Source: Balneola sp. | Lineage (GTDB): Bacteria > Bacteroidota > Rhodothermia > Balneolales > Balneolaceae | Assembly (NCBI GenBank): GCA_017643645.1 | Contig: JAEPNB010000002.1 | Span: forward strand, 62,001 to 126,000 | Direction of reading: 5' to 3' | Length of the DNA: 64,000 nt | Shown here: positions 11,701 through 20,006 of the stretch, in pieces | Numbering within the stretch: position 1 is the stretch's first letter | Layout: each line of letters opens with the position of its first letter | The notes under the pieces: generated by a model | Told to the model about the DNA's origin: nothing | Seen by the model: only the letters and a program-made list of their open reading frames with translations | Database searches by the model: none | Position numbers and translations under genes: made by a program

Positions 11701-12691
11701 ACCTGAAGAAGTTCAAAACCTTGAAGCTGATGTAAATGAAGGGAATATAAGTCTTCAATGGAAAAGTGTGAGTTCAGGCGATCTCAAAGAGTACTTGATT
11801 GTGGAAGAAGTTGATGGTGAAATTCAAATTGATTCTCCGATATTATCAACAACGGGAACAGAAGCTAACTTCGATTTTCCCGAAAATACAGATAGGTTAA
11901 AACTCACTGTTTTGTCTAAAGATGTGAACAATAATCTGAGCAAAGTAAACACTAAGTTGTTACTCAGTTCCGGTGAGTCAGGAGCCCAAATCAGTATTGG
12001 TAAATCAGAATTGATCTCTTCAAGTGATGGAGGAAGCCTTGCGGATAATGAAATAGGAGCAAGCGTACATATTCCTGCCGGAGCTTTATCCAGTGATACT
12101 GAAATAGAGTTAGGCAGCTACTCCTCAGTCCCGGATGGAGCTAACATTTCCGGTGTGGTTGTTCATCTGGGGCCGGAAGGAACAACTTTTGAACAGCCTG
12201 TAGAAGTAACGGTTAGCTATGATCCAAATAATCTTCCTGAAGGACTGGATGAAGAAGATTTAAAACTCTTAAGATACGATTTAGTGCTGGGTGAATGGGA
12301 AGAGTTACCCTCAACTGTTGACACAGAGGCTAATACAATATCAGGAACAACTACTAAATTTTCCGGATTTGGTGCGGGTGAAAAACAACCATCCGTAGGA
12401 ATTGCAGATGATTTAGAAATAATTCCTGAAACCTATTCTCTGAACCAGAATTACCCGAATCCGTTTAATCCATCTTCAACGATCAGATTTGGAATACCGG
12501 AAGCGGCAGTAGTAAAACTTGAAGTGTATAACCTGCTTGGTCAACGAGTTAAATCTCTGATCAATACACGAAAATCGGCAGGGTTCCATACGGTTACTTT
12601 TGATGCTTCTGATCTGTCTTCAGGAATGTACATTTATAGAATTCAGGCTGGAGATTTTGTAAGCATTAAGAAGATGACCTTAATTAAATAA
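8711..12691 (+). CDS. T9SS-exported FG-GAP/VCBS beta-propeller protein with ZU5-like domain
   Basis: The 1326-aa protein has a signal peptide ending in SKA before Gln. Residues about 90-880 carry fourteen repeats built on the calcium loop D-x-N-G-D-G-x-x-D, such as GDINGDGNQD, GDLNGDGNDD and GDFNGDGFSD, as in integrin-alpha FG-GAP propellers. Fourteen repeats are enough for two seven-bladed propellers. An FN3-like segment (about 985-1080) follows. At about 1090-1230 there is a ZU5-like domain (SSSDGGSLADNEIGASVHIP, then PAGAL). The protein ends in a T9SS type A sorting domain. No catalytic motif is seen; a calcium-dependent surface or binding role is likely. The last 94-base segment of its sorting domain is identical to that of the gene at 5896. 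A GGGA Shine-Dalgarno precedes ATG 8711. Confidence 0.87.
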   Translation: MRKVNTYLILMLCFSFAVVDQSKAQTITEEKARIFQNEVEQIKKKIPNFDLSDLQKSNYKGFFDLIDPAQEWRSVENPTPELNYPIFDQPLPAGDINGDGNQDYMIVAQRVRDERTSDLSDYTDKTAIFFGPNFGTEPDLLAYDQLFAVGDLNGDGNDDLVRPTESYGQLEILEGNDTGYSPTGKIIFTGYSLSTVEGFMDVNGDGFQDFIIYENFSVNSNVEIVFGAASVSDISNQNYSTQFVSNVPVNFSSGDLDGDGDDELILAIGQSGIGEIRSYDINEFSELIEIQRFDYNGIESRANGLTFQVFDINGDGSLELFFESANNWIFVQDTANANQFDPTPILFHDNDGIPIGDVNGDGRQDFWLGDQQNDDAPYIAFGPANLADGLSLDFAVIDNAGNNSWRWGYFPVPYQGTYGDLNGDGIDDIVVEHFEGTSGEPDYKIGRRFITGNTTNNFSSQFALYNGNDFFNTGNILEHTNIGDVNGDGIDDLSFTDFGQTEVEIRFGGNSISNNPDLIIKPDSIFSLLTTIGGDFNGDGFSDVLVSSNSGQFMEVYYGSTTFDTEVDLIIDPDAYVDTSYASNGNYLPRNIGDINNDGVDDFVAHALFANKDFDYLNRSYVFLGGTDLDGIPEYEIDFADLLGTTQPLSLGWASGAAGDLNGDGFNDFYISQTRTFEGVSGRVFIFYGGEELSFDQIDHTLSGSSNGDLFSFGINVTSDGDFNGDGFSDIAVMSSFSIGRAPITVYFGAEDFDGNFNNPLYINENLYRAGFSSSDVVSGLGEIRFVPDLNGDKADEILISTQFGNLTNAMIQYGGSEVPSENFRQYFGAPNTSLGLGGPQYADHTAIGDFNNDGRTDFVIGQRNDNNDAYRSSRSYRYELEDALKIVSVNDVPDDQGGRARITVEGRFFGYELVDEIGSLSWNVWRKDGESWVNLANVPFRPEEANYVDVTLPTTKKTGDDSSDDEYELQATITDIFGIQIAASGSEVGFALDNLVPEEVQNLEADVNEGNISLQWKSVSSGDLKEYLIVEEVDGEIQIDSPILSTTGTEANFDFPENTDRLKLTVLSKDVNNNLSKVNTKLLLSSGESGAQISIGKSELISSSDGGSLADNEIGASVHIPAGALSSDTEIELGSYSSVPDGANISGVVVHLGPEGTTFEQPVEVTVSYDPNNLPEGLDEEDLKLLRYDLVLGEWEELPSTVDTEANTISGTTTKFSGFGAGEKQPSVGIADDLEIIPETYSLNQNYPNPFNPSSTIRFGIPEAAVVKLEVYNLLGQRVKSLINTRKSAGFHTVTFDASDLSSGMYIYRIQAGDFVSIKKMTLIK

Positions 12692-13036
12692 CATTACCAC
12701 ATATTCGGGTGGTTAAATAGTCCTGAATTTATAATATGATTAATGTGAGTTTACTAACCAGAACACGTTAAGTTCATCGAGAGGCCCTGTTGTGAAAGGC
12801 AGGGTTTTCTTTTCAAAAAGTATCAAACAAAAAATAAAATATAGAAAACTGATATTATTGACAGCTGAATTCCAGCCTCAATAATTTGTATTAAACTCCT
12901 GCTTATAAATAGACTTAAACTCATTGTTTTTTATATACCAATACAGGATAAAGTAGGAAATGACAAAAAAAAAATATTATATATCAATAGATGGATACTA
13001 TTGGGTATAAGTACATATAAAAGCAATATTTAAGTT
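12692..13036. other. 345-base intergenic region with hairpin and terminator
   Basis: Just after the stop codon there is a hairpin, accac-N8-gtggt (12696-12713). The repeated 3' block and its terminator lie at 12750-12813. The remaining bases to 13036 are very AT-rich, with a run of ten A (12964-12973), and I see no gene. They should hold the promoter of the LuxR-type gene at 13037, but I cannot place one with confidence. Confidence 0.6.
12750..12813 (+). terminator. Terminator within a repeated 3' block, copy 2
   Basis: The block ttactaacc-agaacacgttaagttcatcgaga is nearly the same as at 26559-26588. It leads into a stem ccctg (12785-12789) and caggg (12800-12804), extended by G-T and A-T pairs, and a T-rich tail. 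Structure supports a rho-independent terminator for the FG-GAP gene. Confidence 0.75.
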
Positions 13037-13438
13037 GTGAAGCTGGGAAACGAAAAAATAAAAATTTCGGAGAAAATAATATCAGATAAGAAAATTTCTG
13101 TAGACATATCTGTTGAAATGAATCCCACCTTCAAGCAAGGAATCGAGCAAGACATAGATGTTACCATTCAAGACCTGTTAAATAATAAAGCTAAAAAAAT
13201 AGCACGCGAGTTTGAATTTATACTGTCCGAAAAAGAAGTTTTGGCAACATTAACAAAGAGAGAGATTCAAATTTTAAAGCTTTTGGCTTCCGGAAAAAAT
13301 AACCCGGAAATTGCGGAAATACTTTTTATAAGCCGCAGAACAGTTGAACAACACAGAAAAAATCTCAATAAAAAATTAAATATAAAAAAGCCTTTTCAGA
13401 TTTTGAGATTTGCAACGGCTTTCGAGTTGTTTTCCTGA
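13037..13438 (+). CDS. Short LuxR-type HTH protein
   Basis: The 133-aa product has about 70 N-terminal residues without a recognisable domain and a C-terminal LuxR/GerE helix-turn-helix (LTKREIQILKLLASGKNNPE, then ISRRTVEQHRKNLNKKL). It has no receiver or PAS domain that I can see. It ends in FATAFELFS, like the FAQAFDLI ends of the two HTH proteins at 19298 and 20007, so the three appear related. The start is GTG 13037 without a clear Shine-Dalgarno; ATG 13118 would give a 106-aa product. It sits between two giant T9SS cargo genes, 131 bases before the protease gene, and is a candidate regulator of the cluster (inference). Confidence 0.75.
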   Translation: MKLGNEKIKISEKIISDKKISVDISVEMNPTFKQGIEQDIDVTIQDLLNNKAKKIAREFEFILSEKEVLATLTKREIQILKLLASGKNNPEIAEILFISRRTVEQHRKNLNKKLNIKKPFQILRFATAFELFS

Positions 13439-13453
13439 TTCTTGTGACTAAGA

Positions 13454-13475
13454 AAATACCAAAGCTTTGGTATTT
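13454..13475. promoter_or_regulatory. Perfect 22-base palindrome upstream of protease gene
   Basis: The half-site aaataccaaag is followed directly by its exact reverse complement. It lies 94 bases before ATG 13570 and 15 bases after the stop of the short LuxR-type gene. A perfect dyad of this size suits binding by a dimeric HTH protein, and the neighbouring LuxR-type protein is the obvious candidate. It could also form an RNA cruciform. A second, 9-bp inverted repeat (ctgattctt at 13435-13443, aagaatcag at 13529-13537) encloses it. Confidence 0.5.
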
Positions 13476-13569
13476 CAGGTGATAACTAATAATTACACAT
13501 TTTAAATACTCTTCTTCTTAATAAGAAAAAGAATCAGATAAATAAATAATCCATCTTAAGGGGGATAAT

Positions 13570-16500
13570 ATGAAGAAACAAATATTAAAACTATTCTTGT
13601 TTTTTGGGGTTTTATTTGGATTTACTTTCAGTACCGTTGCACAAAGTGTAACCAAGTATAAAGATCGAGATGTAAGACCAAATAGTATTGTCGTTAAATA
13701 TGACAACAAAGAGATAAAAGCCAAGGGATTGACTACCACCCCTCAGCTAATGGCGGCGTCAGTAATGAATGATTTTGAAGCTATTGTTACAGAATCTTTG
13801 AATAAATTTAATGTTGAAGAGTGGGAAGTTACAGGAGATATCTCCGATGTTCTCAATAGACTGAATAGAATTCCGGGAGTAAAAGCATTTCCGAACTATG
13901 TTTATAGTAGGGAAGATTTAAAACCGACTTTACTGAGTGATGACGAAATAAATAGACACCTGAAAAAGGAGTTGCACGGAACTAATAGAACAAAGCCTTC
14001 AACCGAAATTAAATATACTTTGGGTTTAGGTAGTCTGAATTCTTTCTCGCCTATTAACAGAATTTATGATGAAAATTTTGATGATACAGCGTCTGTTAAT
14101 TCTGAATGGACCGTAATTGACTATTCTGAGTCGGGTACTAAATGGGAGCTTGTACCAAGTGAAGACAGTGGTTTTCATTTTGAAGTAAAAAATAATACAG
14201 ATACTGTTGTTTCAGTATCGACGGATCTATACGCTCCTTCTTTCGATCTATCTAGTCTTGATTCATCAAAAAGTTATCAGTTGAGATTTAATCTTGAAAA
14301 CTCTTTCTCTCTAAATACATTTATTGGTTTTGGATATGAGAGTAATCAAAATGGCAGTTTCCTATACGATATTTCAAATTTTGGAGGATATTTATTTTGG
14401 GATATAAGCAGATTTGTTGGAGATACTCTAACCTTAGATATTTATGTTGAAAATTCAGAAGTACAACCGGGGCAATTCATTTTTTCAATTGATGATTTTT
14501 ATATAGAAGAGTTTCCAACAAATGATTCTTTTATAGAATTACAATATGGGTTATATAATGATGGGTTTTTTCGTTCAGATGCAGTAGCCGGGGCAGATGT
14601 ATCTGCATTTGATGCGTGGCAAACATCTACCGGCAGCGACGACGTAGTTGTAGTTGTATATGATGATGGTGTTGATTTTAATCACGATGATTTACGCGAT
14701 AATGCCTGGGTAAACTTAGGCGAAGATATAAATGATGATGGCGTTATAACTGAAGATGATATCAACGGAATCGATGATGATGGAAATGGTTATCCTGATG
14801 ATTTCTGGGGATGGAGTGCGGTTTATAATGATAATTCATTCTTAAATCCGGGAAGTTTCCACGGAACGCATGTAGCAGGGATATTAGGTGCTCAGGGAAA
14901 TAACGGAATCGGTGTTTCCGGTGTAGCGCAGGATGTTTCAATCATTTCAGTTATGATCTTTGATGAATTTGGTTTTACAGATGCCATTTCTATAATGAGA
15001 GGTTACGATTATATAAGTAGTCTCTTAGAAATTAATGAAGTCGAAATTACTGCTGTTAACCAATCCTGGGGTGGAGGCGGTTCATTATTTTATGAAAGTG
15101 ATGAACAATTTGTATCTGTAATGACAGATTACGCTCTTCATCATGCTTCTTTTGAAGCACTGTGGGTAGTTTCTGCAGGAAACTCTGCCAGTGATAGAGA
15201 TGAATTGAATTTTTATTCATATCCGAATAATATTCAGTCACCAAATATAATTACTGTAGCAAGTACTGATTGGGCTGATCGAATTTCAGGATTCTCTGAT
15301 TTTGGTATTAGAACAGTAGATGTTGGAGCTCCTGGCTCTACTATTGTATCAACATTCCCGAATAATGGATATGCTTATCTTTCAGGTACATCTATGGCGG
15401 CACCTCATGTTTCCGGAGCATTGGCGCTAGCCAAGGCAGCAAACCCTGATGAAGGTGGTTTTGCATTAGCAGCTAGAGTTCTAGCCGGATCTGACATTCA
15501 GAGTCAGTTCGTTGGTGTATTTGGTGAGGGAGGTAGACTAAACTCTAATGGTAGCGTAGATCCTTCATCCGAAGGTGTTGCTTCAGGTTTGGTTGCAAGT
15601 CATGGAACTGCATTTTTCCACAGAACTTTTATTGATGATGCTGCTCAAAAATCAATTGGTTTCATCAATAATACTGAAAGTGATGTTACGGTAACCGGAA
15701 TTAATTTCAGCGGAGAAGGTGCTTTTGCATTTGATGCTCAGGTTTCTGAAACAGTTGTACCTGCAGGTGGAGCTTTTGGTGTTCCTGTTTCTTTTGATAA
15801 CGTTGGAACTATAGGTGAAATTTTAGCCACTGCAAGTATTCAAACCAGCGTTGGTAATGTTTCTGTAGATCTTAATGGTAGAGAACAAACCTTTGGCTAC
15901 ATTGAGCTTTCTCCTGATATAGTTGATCTTGGAGGTACACCTTATGGAACAGAACTTTCTACAAGCTTTGATATAATCAACAGTGGAGACAAAGAACTCG
16001 AATTTGGGATTTTTCAAAGGTTATTCTTCTTTGACCTTGAGTTTTCAAATTTGTTGAACTCAGTAAACAAAGTTTCAGTTACTGAAAGACTAGCGTCTCC
16101 TAAAAACAGAGTTGATCTTAACGAAACGATGGATATGATTACTGCTCAGGTTATGCTTGAAAGAGGTGATCAAGAAAGAACGAAAATCAAATATAGTCCT
16201 TCCGGTCAACTTCAAAATCATGATGAAGAAGTAATCTTCTTTGATGATTTAAATGATGCAGATTCTACATTAGCTCAATGGGATTTAGTGTCATTTGGTG
16301 ATGGCGATGCTGAGGGCCTGAATTGGGAATTATTTGATATAGGTGAAGAGGAAGTTGATAACATATTCCTTGCCGGTGATTTTGTTGACGGATATGAAAA
16401 TAATTTCCTTCCTGTTGCCATACCACCATCATTCGATTTCAGTGAGTTGTTAGATCAGGAAAACAAACAAATGCCCGCATATCTTAAATTTGATTATGCT

Positions 16501-19128
16501 GCACAGCTAGAAGCAGGGTATGACTTCTTCTACATAAATGTAATTTCAAATGGTTCCCGTTTAACCACTCTTGATATTACTGATTTGGGTTCATTGATAA
16601 ATGATGGAAATGTATACACTGCATTTTTAGATATCTCTCAATTTGCCGGATATGATGACATTGAATTCTGGTTTATTGTAAATACGGACCATATAATTAC
16701 AGATGGTTTTGGTGCTTTCTTCGATAACGTTGAGGTAGTAGTAAGAGATTTGCCATTCTTTACTTCTGAGTTTGAAGGAAGTGTTAGCGCAGGTGGTAGC
16801 CAGACCATTGATGTAACGATTAGAACCGAGTTATTACCTCCGGGAGACTTTGTACTTGCAACACAAGTATTCAGTGATGCTATCAATGCTTTTTATTTCG
16901 GTAGCCCAATTCATGAGACATACTTTGAAAGCAGGTTTGCAAATGTTTCAATTGATCCTGAATATCAAGATCTGGGAGAGGTAAATAAAGAAGAGCCTAC
17001 AAGCTTTGACTTTACTGCAACTAATACCGGTGCTCTTGATGTAGAGTATTTTGCTGATGTATTCCTGAATTATATAGGATTCAATTCTGATAATTTCTCA
17101 CAAGTACTTTCTTCTGCGAAAGAAGATGCTGAGCAAAGATTTGAAGGGGTCAGTAAAGAACCTACGGCATTTAAACCTGCTGAGCATAAGAAGTTTGTAG
17201 AAAGTGCGATGAAGAGTAAAAGTTTAAGTCCGTTCAATGGAAAGGACGAAATGCCGAACATTCGTTCTAAATTCTCAGCACCAAGTCTTGAAGCAGATGG
17301 TGATATTTTCGCAGAAGACTTCGAAGGCGGTGAATTACCTGAAGGATGGTTGGTAAGAGACTTTAGCTTTGGATTGGGAAATGTATGGGATGTAGAAAAC
17401 GTTGGTACTGAAGACGATCCATTTAATGCCTTATTTGCAGGAAATGTCGAAAACTTTGTTGTCTTTGATAATACAATCACTGCAGCATATACGCCTCTTT
17501 TTGATTTAAGTGAACTTTCACCTGGTCAAAACGCAGTACTTGAATTCGATTACAGCTTCTTTCTTGAACCTGGTTTCGATGTCGCAAGTGTTTGGGTAGC
17601 TTCATTAGAAGATGAAGGTATCTTTGCGAATTATCTAGGAAGTACAGAGGATGTATTATTCAATGATGGAGGGCTGTACAGAACCAGAGCCGATCTTTCT
17701 TATTTGAATGGATCTGAAAATGTATATTTAATATTCATTTTAGAAACCGATGAATCAGTTCAATCAGCATATGCTTTGGTTGATAATGTAACTATTAAAG
17801 CAGAGACAGCAATTGCGTACATTGATCCTTCAATAGGAAGTATTGATTCTTCTGAAACTCAGGATTTCGAAGTTACCGTGAACACACCTCAATTGTTTCC
17901 CGGTATCTATCGTGCTATATCAGTAGTCGATTACTTCAGTGAAGAATCGTTTACAGGTAGAGCAGGATTTCAGGTTACAGATTTCAGTATTCCAAACCAA
18001 CCACCGGTTGCTGTAAACGATACAATTGCGGTTCTCGCGGGAGATGTGATTCCGTTGAATGCATTGCTGGGTTTTATTCTAAGTAATGATACCGATGAAT
18101 TCGGTCAAATATTCCTTGAAGACTTCACTGACCCATTATACGGAGACCTTAAATATGCAGGCCGTGATGTAGGTTTTGTGTATGTAGCTCCGCTTAACTA
18201 TGATGGATTAGATGTAATGGGATATTCAATTACTGATGGAATGAGTAGTGACTCAGCCGCGGTATTGATCTCAGTTCGTGCAAATCCTGAATTTGTAAAA
18301 GGAAGCGATCAACAATATGTATTCCTCGAAGACAATGCACTCACGCTGAGTACAGTTGGTATGGCTGCCGGGGTTGGTGGGCAAGATTCTGAACTTCGTG
18401 TTTGGGCAAGTTCTCACAGCAGTGATGTAACTATTACCAGTGATGCAATTGGTCACACAATGAACCTTAGTGCAACCGAAGACTACTTTGGTCAAACTTC
18501 TGCAACTTTCTATGTTGGGCATGAAGGAGATCCAGTAGATTCAATGGAAGTTTCAATTGTAGTTGTACCTGTTAATGATCCACCGGTAGCAGCTTTTACT
18601 TCCGAAGGAACAAGCTCAGAATTCCAGTTCATGGATTCTTCATCCGATCCTAAAGATGTAAATGACGGCGGAATTGTCTCATGGAGTTGGGAATTTGGAG
18701 ATGGGTCATCCAGCGATGATCAAAATCCATCTCACAACTATACTGAGATAGGAACTTATACAGTAACTTTGAAAGTAACGGATAACGGCGGACTAACTGC
18801 TGAAAGCCAGGAAGTTATTGAGGTAAAAACTATCGTTTCAACAGAAGATGATATAGAGCTCCCTTCTGCTGTGGAACTGGATCAAAATTATCCTAATCCA
18901 TTTAACCCTTCAACTTCGATTCGCTTCGGATTACCGGAAGCAGGAGTCGTTCAGTTAGAAGTATTCAATGCACTTGGGCAAAAAGTAGCAGAATTGGTGA
19001 ATGGTAGAAAAACTGCAGGCTGGCATACAATTAGTTTTGATGCTTCACAATTAGCCTCAGGGATATACATATACAGAATTACATCAGGTAATTTTGTAAA
19101 AACTAATAGGATGCTTTTAATCAAATAA
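13570..19128 (+). CDS. T9SS-exported subtilisin-like (S8) serine protease with PKD domain
   Basis: The 1852-aa protein starts at ATG 13570 behind a strong AAGGGGG site. Its signal peptide ends in STVA before Gln, followed by a propeptide-like segment. The S8 triad is intact: D365 (VYDDGVD), H431 (FHGTHVAG) and S608 (LSGTSMAAPH), with oxyanion N538 (SAGNSAS). Three jelly-roll modules of the MAM/choice-of-anchor type lie at about 170-310, 890-1060 and 1247-1420; the first is inserted before the catalytic domain. Cadherin/Ig-like segments (about 1478-1670) and a PKD domain with WEFGDGSSS (about 1675-1755) precede the T9SS type A sorting domain. It should act outside the cell as an endopeptidase, possibly on proteins or on partner cargo. 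It is several times longer than a simple subtilisin. A strong terminator follows. Confidence 0.92.
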   Translation: MKKQILKLFLFFGVLFGFTFSTVAQSVTKYKDRDVRPNSIVVKYDNKEIKAKGLTTTPQLMAASVMNDFEAIVTESLNKFNVEEWEVTGDISDVLNRLNRIPGVKAFPNYVYSREDLKPTLLSDDEINRHLKKELHGTNRTKPSTEIKYTLGLGSLNSFSPINRIYDENFDDTASVNSEWTVIDYSESGTKWELVPSEDSGFHFEVKNNTDTVVSVSTDLYAPSFDLSSLDSSKSYQLRFNLENSFSLNTFIGFGYESNQNGSFLYDISNFGGYLFWDISRFVGDTLTLDIYVENSEVQPGQFIFSIDDFYIEEFPTNDSFIELQYGLYNDGFFRSDAVAGADVSAFDAWQTSTGSDDVVVVVYDDGVDFNHDDLRDNAWVNLGEDINDDGVITEDDINGIDDDGNGYPDDFWGWSAVYNDNSFLNPGSFHGTHVAGILGAQGNNGIGVSGVAQDVSIISVMIFDEFGFTDAISIMRGYDYISSLLEINEVEITAVNQSWGGGGSLFYESDEQFVSVMTDYALHHASFEALWVVSAGNSASDRDELNFYSYPNNIQSPNIITVASTDWADRISGFSDFGIRTVDVGAPGSTIVSTFPNNGYAYLSGTSMAAPHVSGALALAKAANPDEGGFALAARVLAGSDIQSQFVGVFGEGGRLNSNGSVDPSSEGVASGLVASHGTAFFHRTFIDDAAQKSIGFINNTESDVTVTGINFSGEGAFAFDAQVSETVVPAGGAFGVPVSFDNVGTIGEILATASIQTSVGNVSVDLNGREQTFGYIELSPDIVDLGGTPYGTELSTSFDIINSGDKELEFGIFQRLFFFDLEFSNLLNSVNKVSVTERLASPKNRVDLNETMDMITAQVMLERGDQERTKIKYSPSGQLQNHDEEVIFFDDLNDADSTLAQWDLVSFGDGDAEGLNWELFDIGEEEVDNIFLAGDFVDGYENNFLPVAIPPSFDFSELLDQENKQMPAYLKFDYAAQLEAGYDFFYINVISNGSRLTTLDITDLGSLINDGNVYTAFLDISQFAGYDDIEFWFIVNTDHIITDGFGAFFDNVEVVVRDLPFFTSEFEGSVSAGGSQTIDVTIRTELLPPGDFVLATQVFSDAINAFYFGSPIHETYFESRFANVSIDPEYQDLGEVNKEEPTSFDFTATNTGALDVEYFADVFLNYIGFNSDNFSQVLSSAKEDAEQRFEGVSKEPTAFKPAEHKKFVESAMKSKSLSPFNGKDEMPNIRSKFSAPSLEADGDIFAEDFEGGELPEGWLVRDFSFGLGNVWDVENVGTEDDPFNALFAGNVENFVVFDNTITAAYTPLFDLSELSPGQNAVLEFDYSFFLEPGFDVASVWVASLEDEGIFANYLGSTEDVLFNDGGLYRTRADLSYLNGSENVYLIFILETDESVQSAYALVDNVTIKAETAIAYIDPSIGSIDSSETQDFEVTVNTPQLFPGIYRAISVVDYFSEESFTGRAGFQVTDFSIPNQPPVAVNDTIAVLAGDVIPLNALLGFILSNDTDEFGQIFLEDFTDPLYGDLKYAGRDVGFVYVAPLNYDGLDVMGYSITDGMSSDSAAVLISVRANPEFVKGSDQQYVFLEDNALTLSTVGMAAGVGGQDSELRVWASSHSSDVTITSDAIGHTMNLSATEDYFGQTSATFYVGHEGDPVDSMEVSIVVVPVNDPPVAAFTSEGTSSEFQFMDSSSDPKDVNDGGIVSWSWEFGDGSSSDDQNPSHNYTEIGTYTVTLKVTDNGGLTAESQEVIEVKTIVSTEDDIELPSAVELDQNYPNPFNPSTSIRFGLPEAGVVQLEVFNALGQKVAELVNGRKTAGWHTISFDASQLASGIYIYRITSGNFVKTNRMLLIK

Positions 19129-19150
19129 TCGATTCAGGTTAGTTTAACAC

Positions 19151-19187
19151 AAAAGCCCCGTATAGTTGTCTATACGGGGCTTTTTTT
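19151..19187 (+). terminator. Strong rho-independent terminator
   Basis: A 14-bp perfect stem, aaaagccccgtata and its complement, encloses a 6-base loop and runs into seven T. It closes the protease gene and is unrelated to the repeated 3' block used by three other cargo genes. Confidence 0.92.
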
Positions 19188-19197
19188 ATGCTATAAC

Positions 19198-19211
19198 CAC
19201 ATAAACATGTG
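19198..19211. other. Small hairpin between terminator and LuxR-type gene
   Basis: The sequence cacat-aaac-atgtg forms a 5-bp stem. With its flanks (aac before, tttaaa after) it resembles the hairpins at 12696 and 26505. It lies 87 bases before ATG 19298. Confidence 0.3.
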
Positions 19212-19297
19212 TTTTAAATGAATAAAAGGCTCCTATTTTATTATATATAATCTTGACTTTGAAAATTAGAATTCATTTTAAAAAGAGGGATTATAAA

Positions 19298-20002
19298 ATG
19301 GGTTATAAAACAGAAAAAGAAATAATGCTTACACAAATACAGAATTTGTATTTGCTGGATAAACTCTTCAGAAAAAATGGTTGCTCTTTTGAAGAAATCG
19401 TAGATGATATTCCCGGTATATTCCATACAAATCATGCAGCTGATATGTCGATCGATAATATAAATAGAGAGGGGGAGGAATATTCTCAACTAACAAAAGA
19501 AGAAATTAATGATATGGGATTTGAATATTTTTTAAAATATGCCCATCCATACACCATTGAAGTTGTCGGCCCGCGATTCCAAAAATTCTATGAAGAAGCA
19601 GATGATGAAAAAGTTAAGGCTGATTTTCAATTGATTAAAAATCCTAAGACCAATAAATACGATACTTTTTTCACTGTATGTAAGCCTTTTAAGGATAAAG
19701 AATTTTTACTTACCACCTCAAATCCGATTAATAATTTAGAGTGGGTAAGTACAAAGATAGAAAGGATTGCAGGCGAAGAAATATTCATAAGAAAGAATTT
19801 TCAGCAATTTCAGTCCTTAACGTCCCGCGAGTTAGAGATTCTGGCATTAATTGCTCAAGGGAAAACAAATCAACGAATTTCGGATCAGTTATTTATAAGT
19901 ATTGATACTGTAAAACAACACAGAAAATTTATAAAAAAGAAGACCGAATGCAAAAACACAGTTGAGTTAGTGAGGTTTGCTCAGGCTTTTGATTTAATCT
20001 GA
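19298..20002 (+). CDS. LuxR-type HTH regulator with PAS-like N-terminus, copy A
   Basis: I chose ATG 19298, which has AGAGGGA 8 bases upstream and gives 234 aa, the same length as the next gene; a longer TTG form from 19253 is less likely. The N-terminal about 150 residues look like a PAS-type sensor (DDIPGIFHTN, then ADMSIDNINREG). The C-terminus is a LuxR/GerE helix-turn-helix (LTSRELEILALIAQGKTNQR, TVKQHRKFIKKKTECKN) ending FAQAFDLI. No phosphoacceptor domain is present, so any signal would be sensed directly by the N-terminal domain. The following gene is a tandem paralog 4 bases away and probably translationally coupled. Its place inside the T9SS cargo cluster makes it a candidate regulator of that cluster. 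Confidence 0.82.
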   Translation: MGYKTEKEIMLTQIQNLYLLDKLFRKNGCSFEEIVDDIPGIFHTNHAADMSIDNINREGEEYSQLTKEEINDMGFEYFLKYAHPYTIEVVGPRFQKFYEEADDEKVKADFQLIKNPKTNKYDTFFTVCKPFKDKEFLLTTSNPINNLEWVSTKIERIAGEEIFIRKNFQQFQSLTSRELEILALIAQGKTNQRISDQLFISIDTVKQHRKFIKKKTECKNTVELVRFAQAFDLI

Positions 20003-20006
20003 TATA

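Noticed and set aside
19253-19297. Upstream TTG start for the first PAS-LuxR gene
   Set aside because: The ATG at 19298 has a good AGAGGGA site and gives the same 234-aa length as the tandem paralog.
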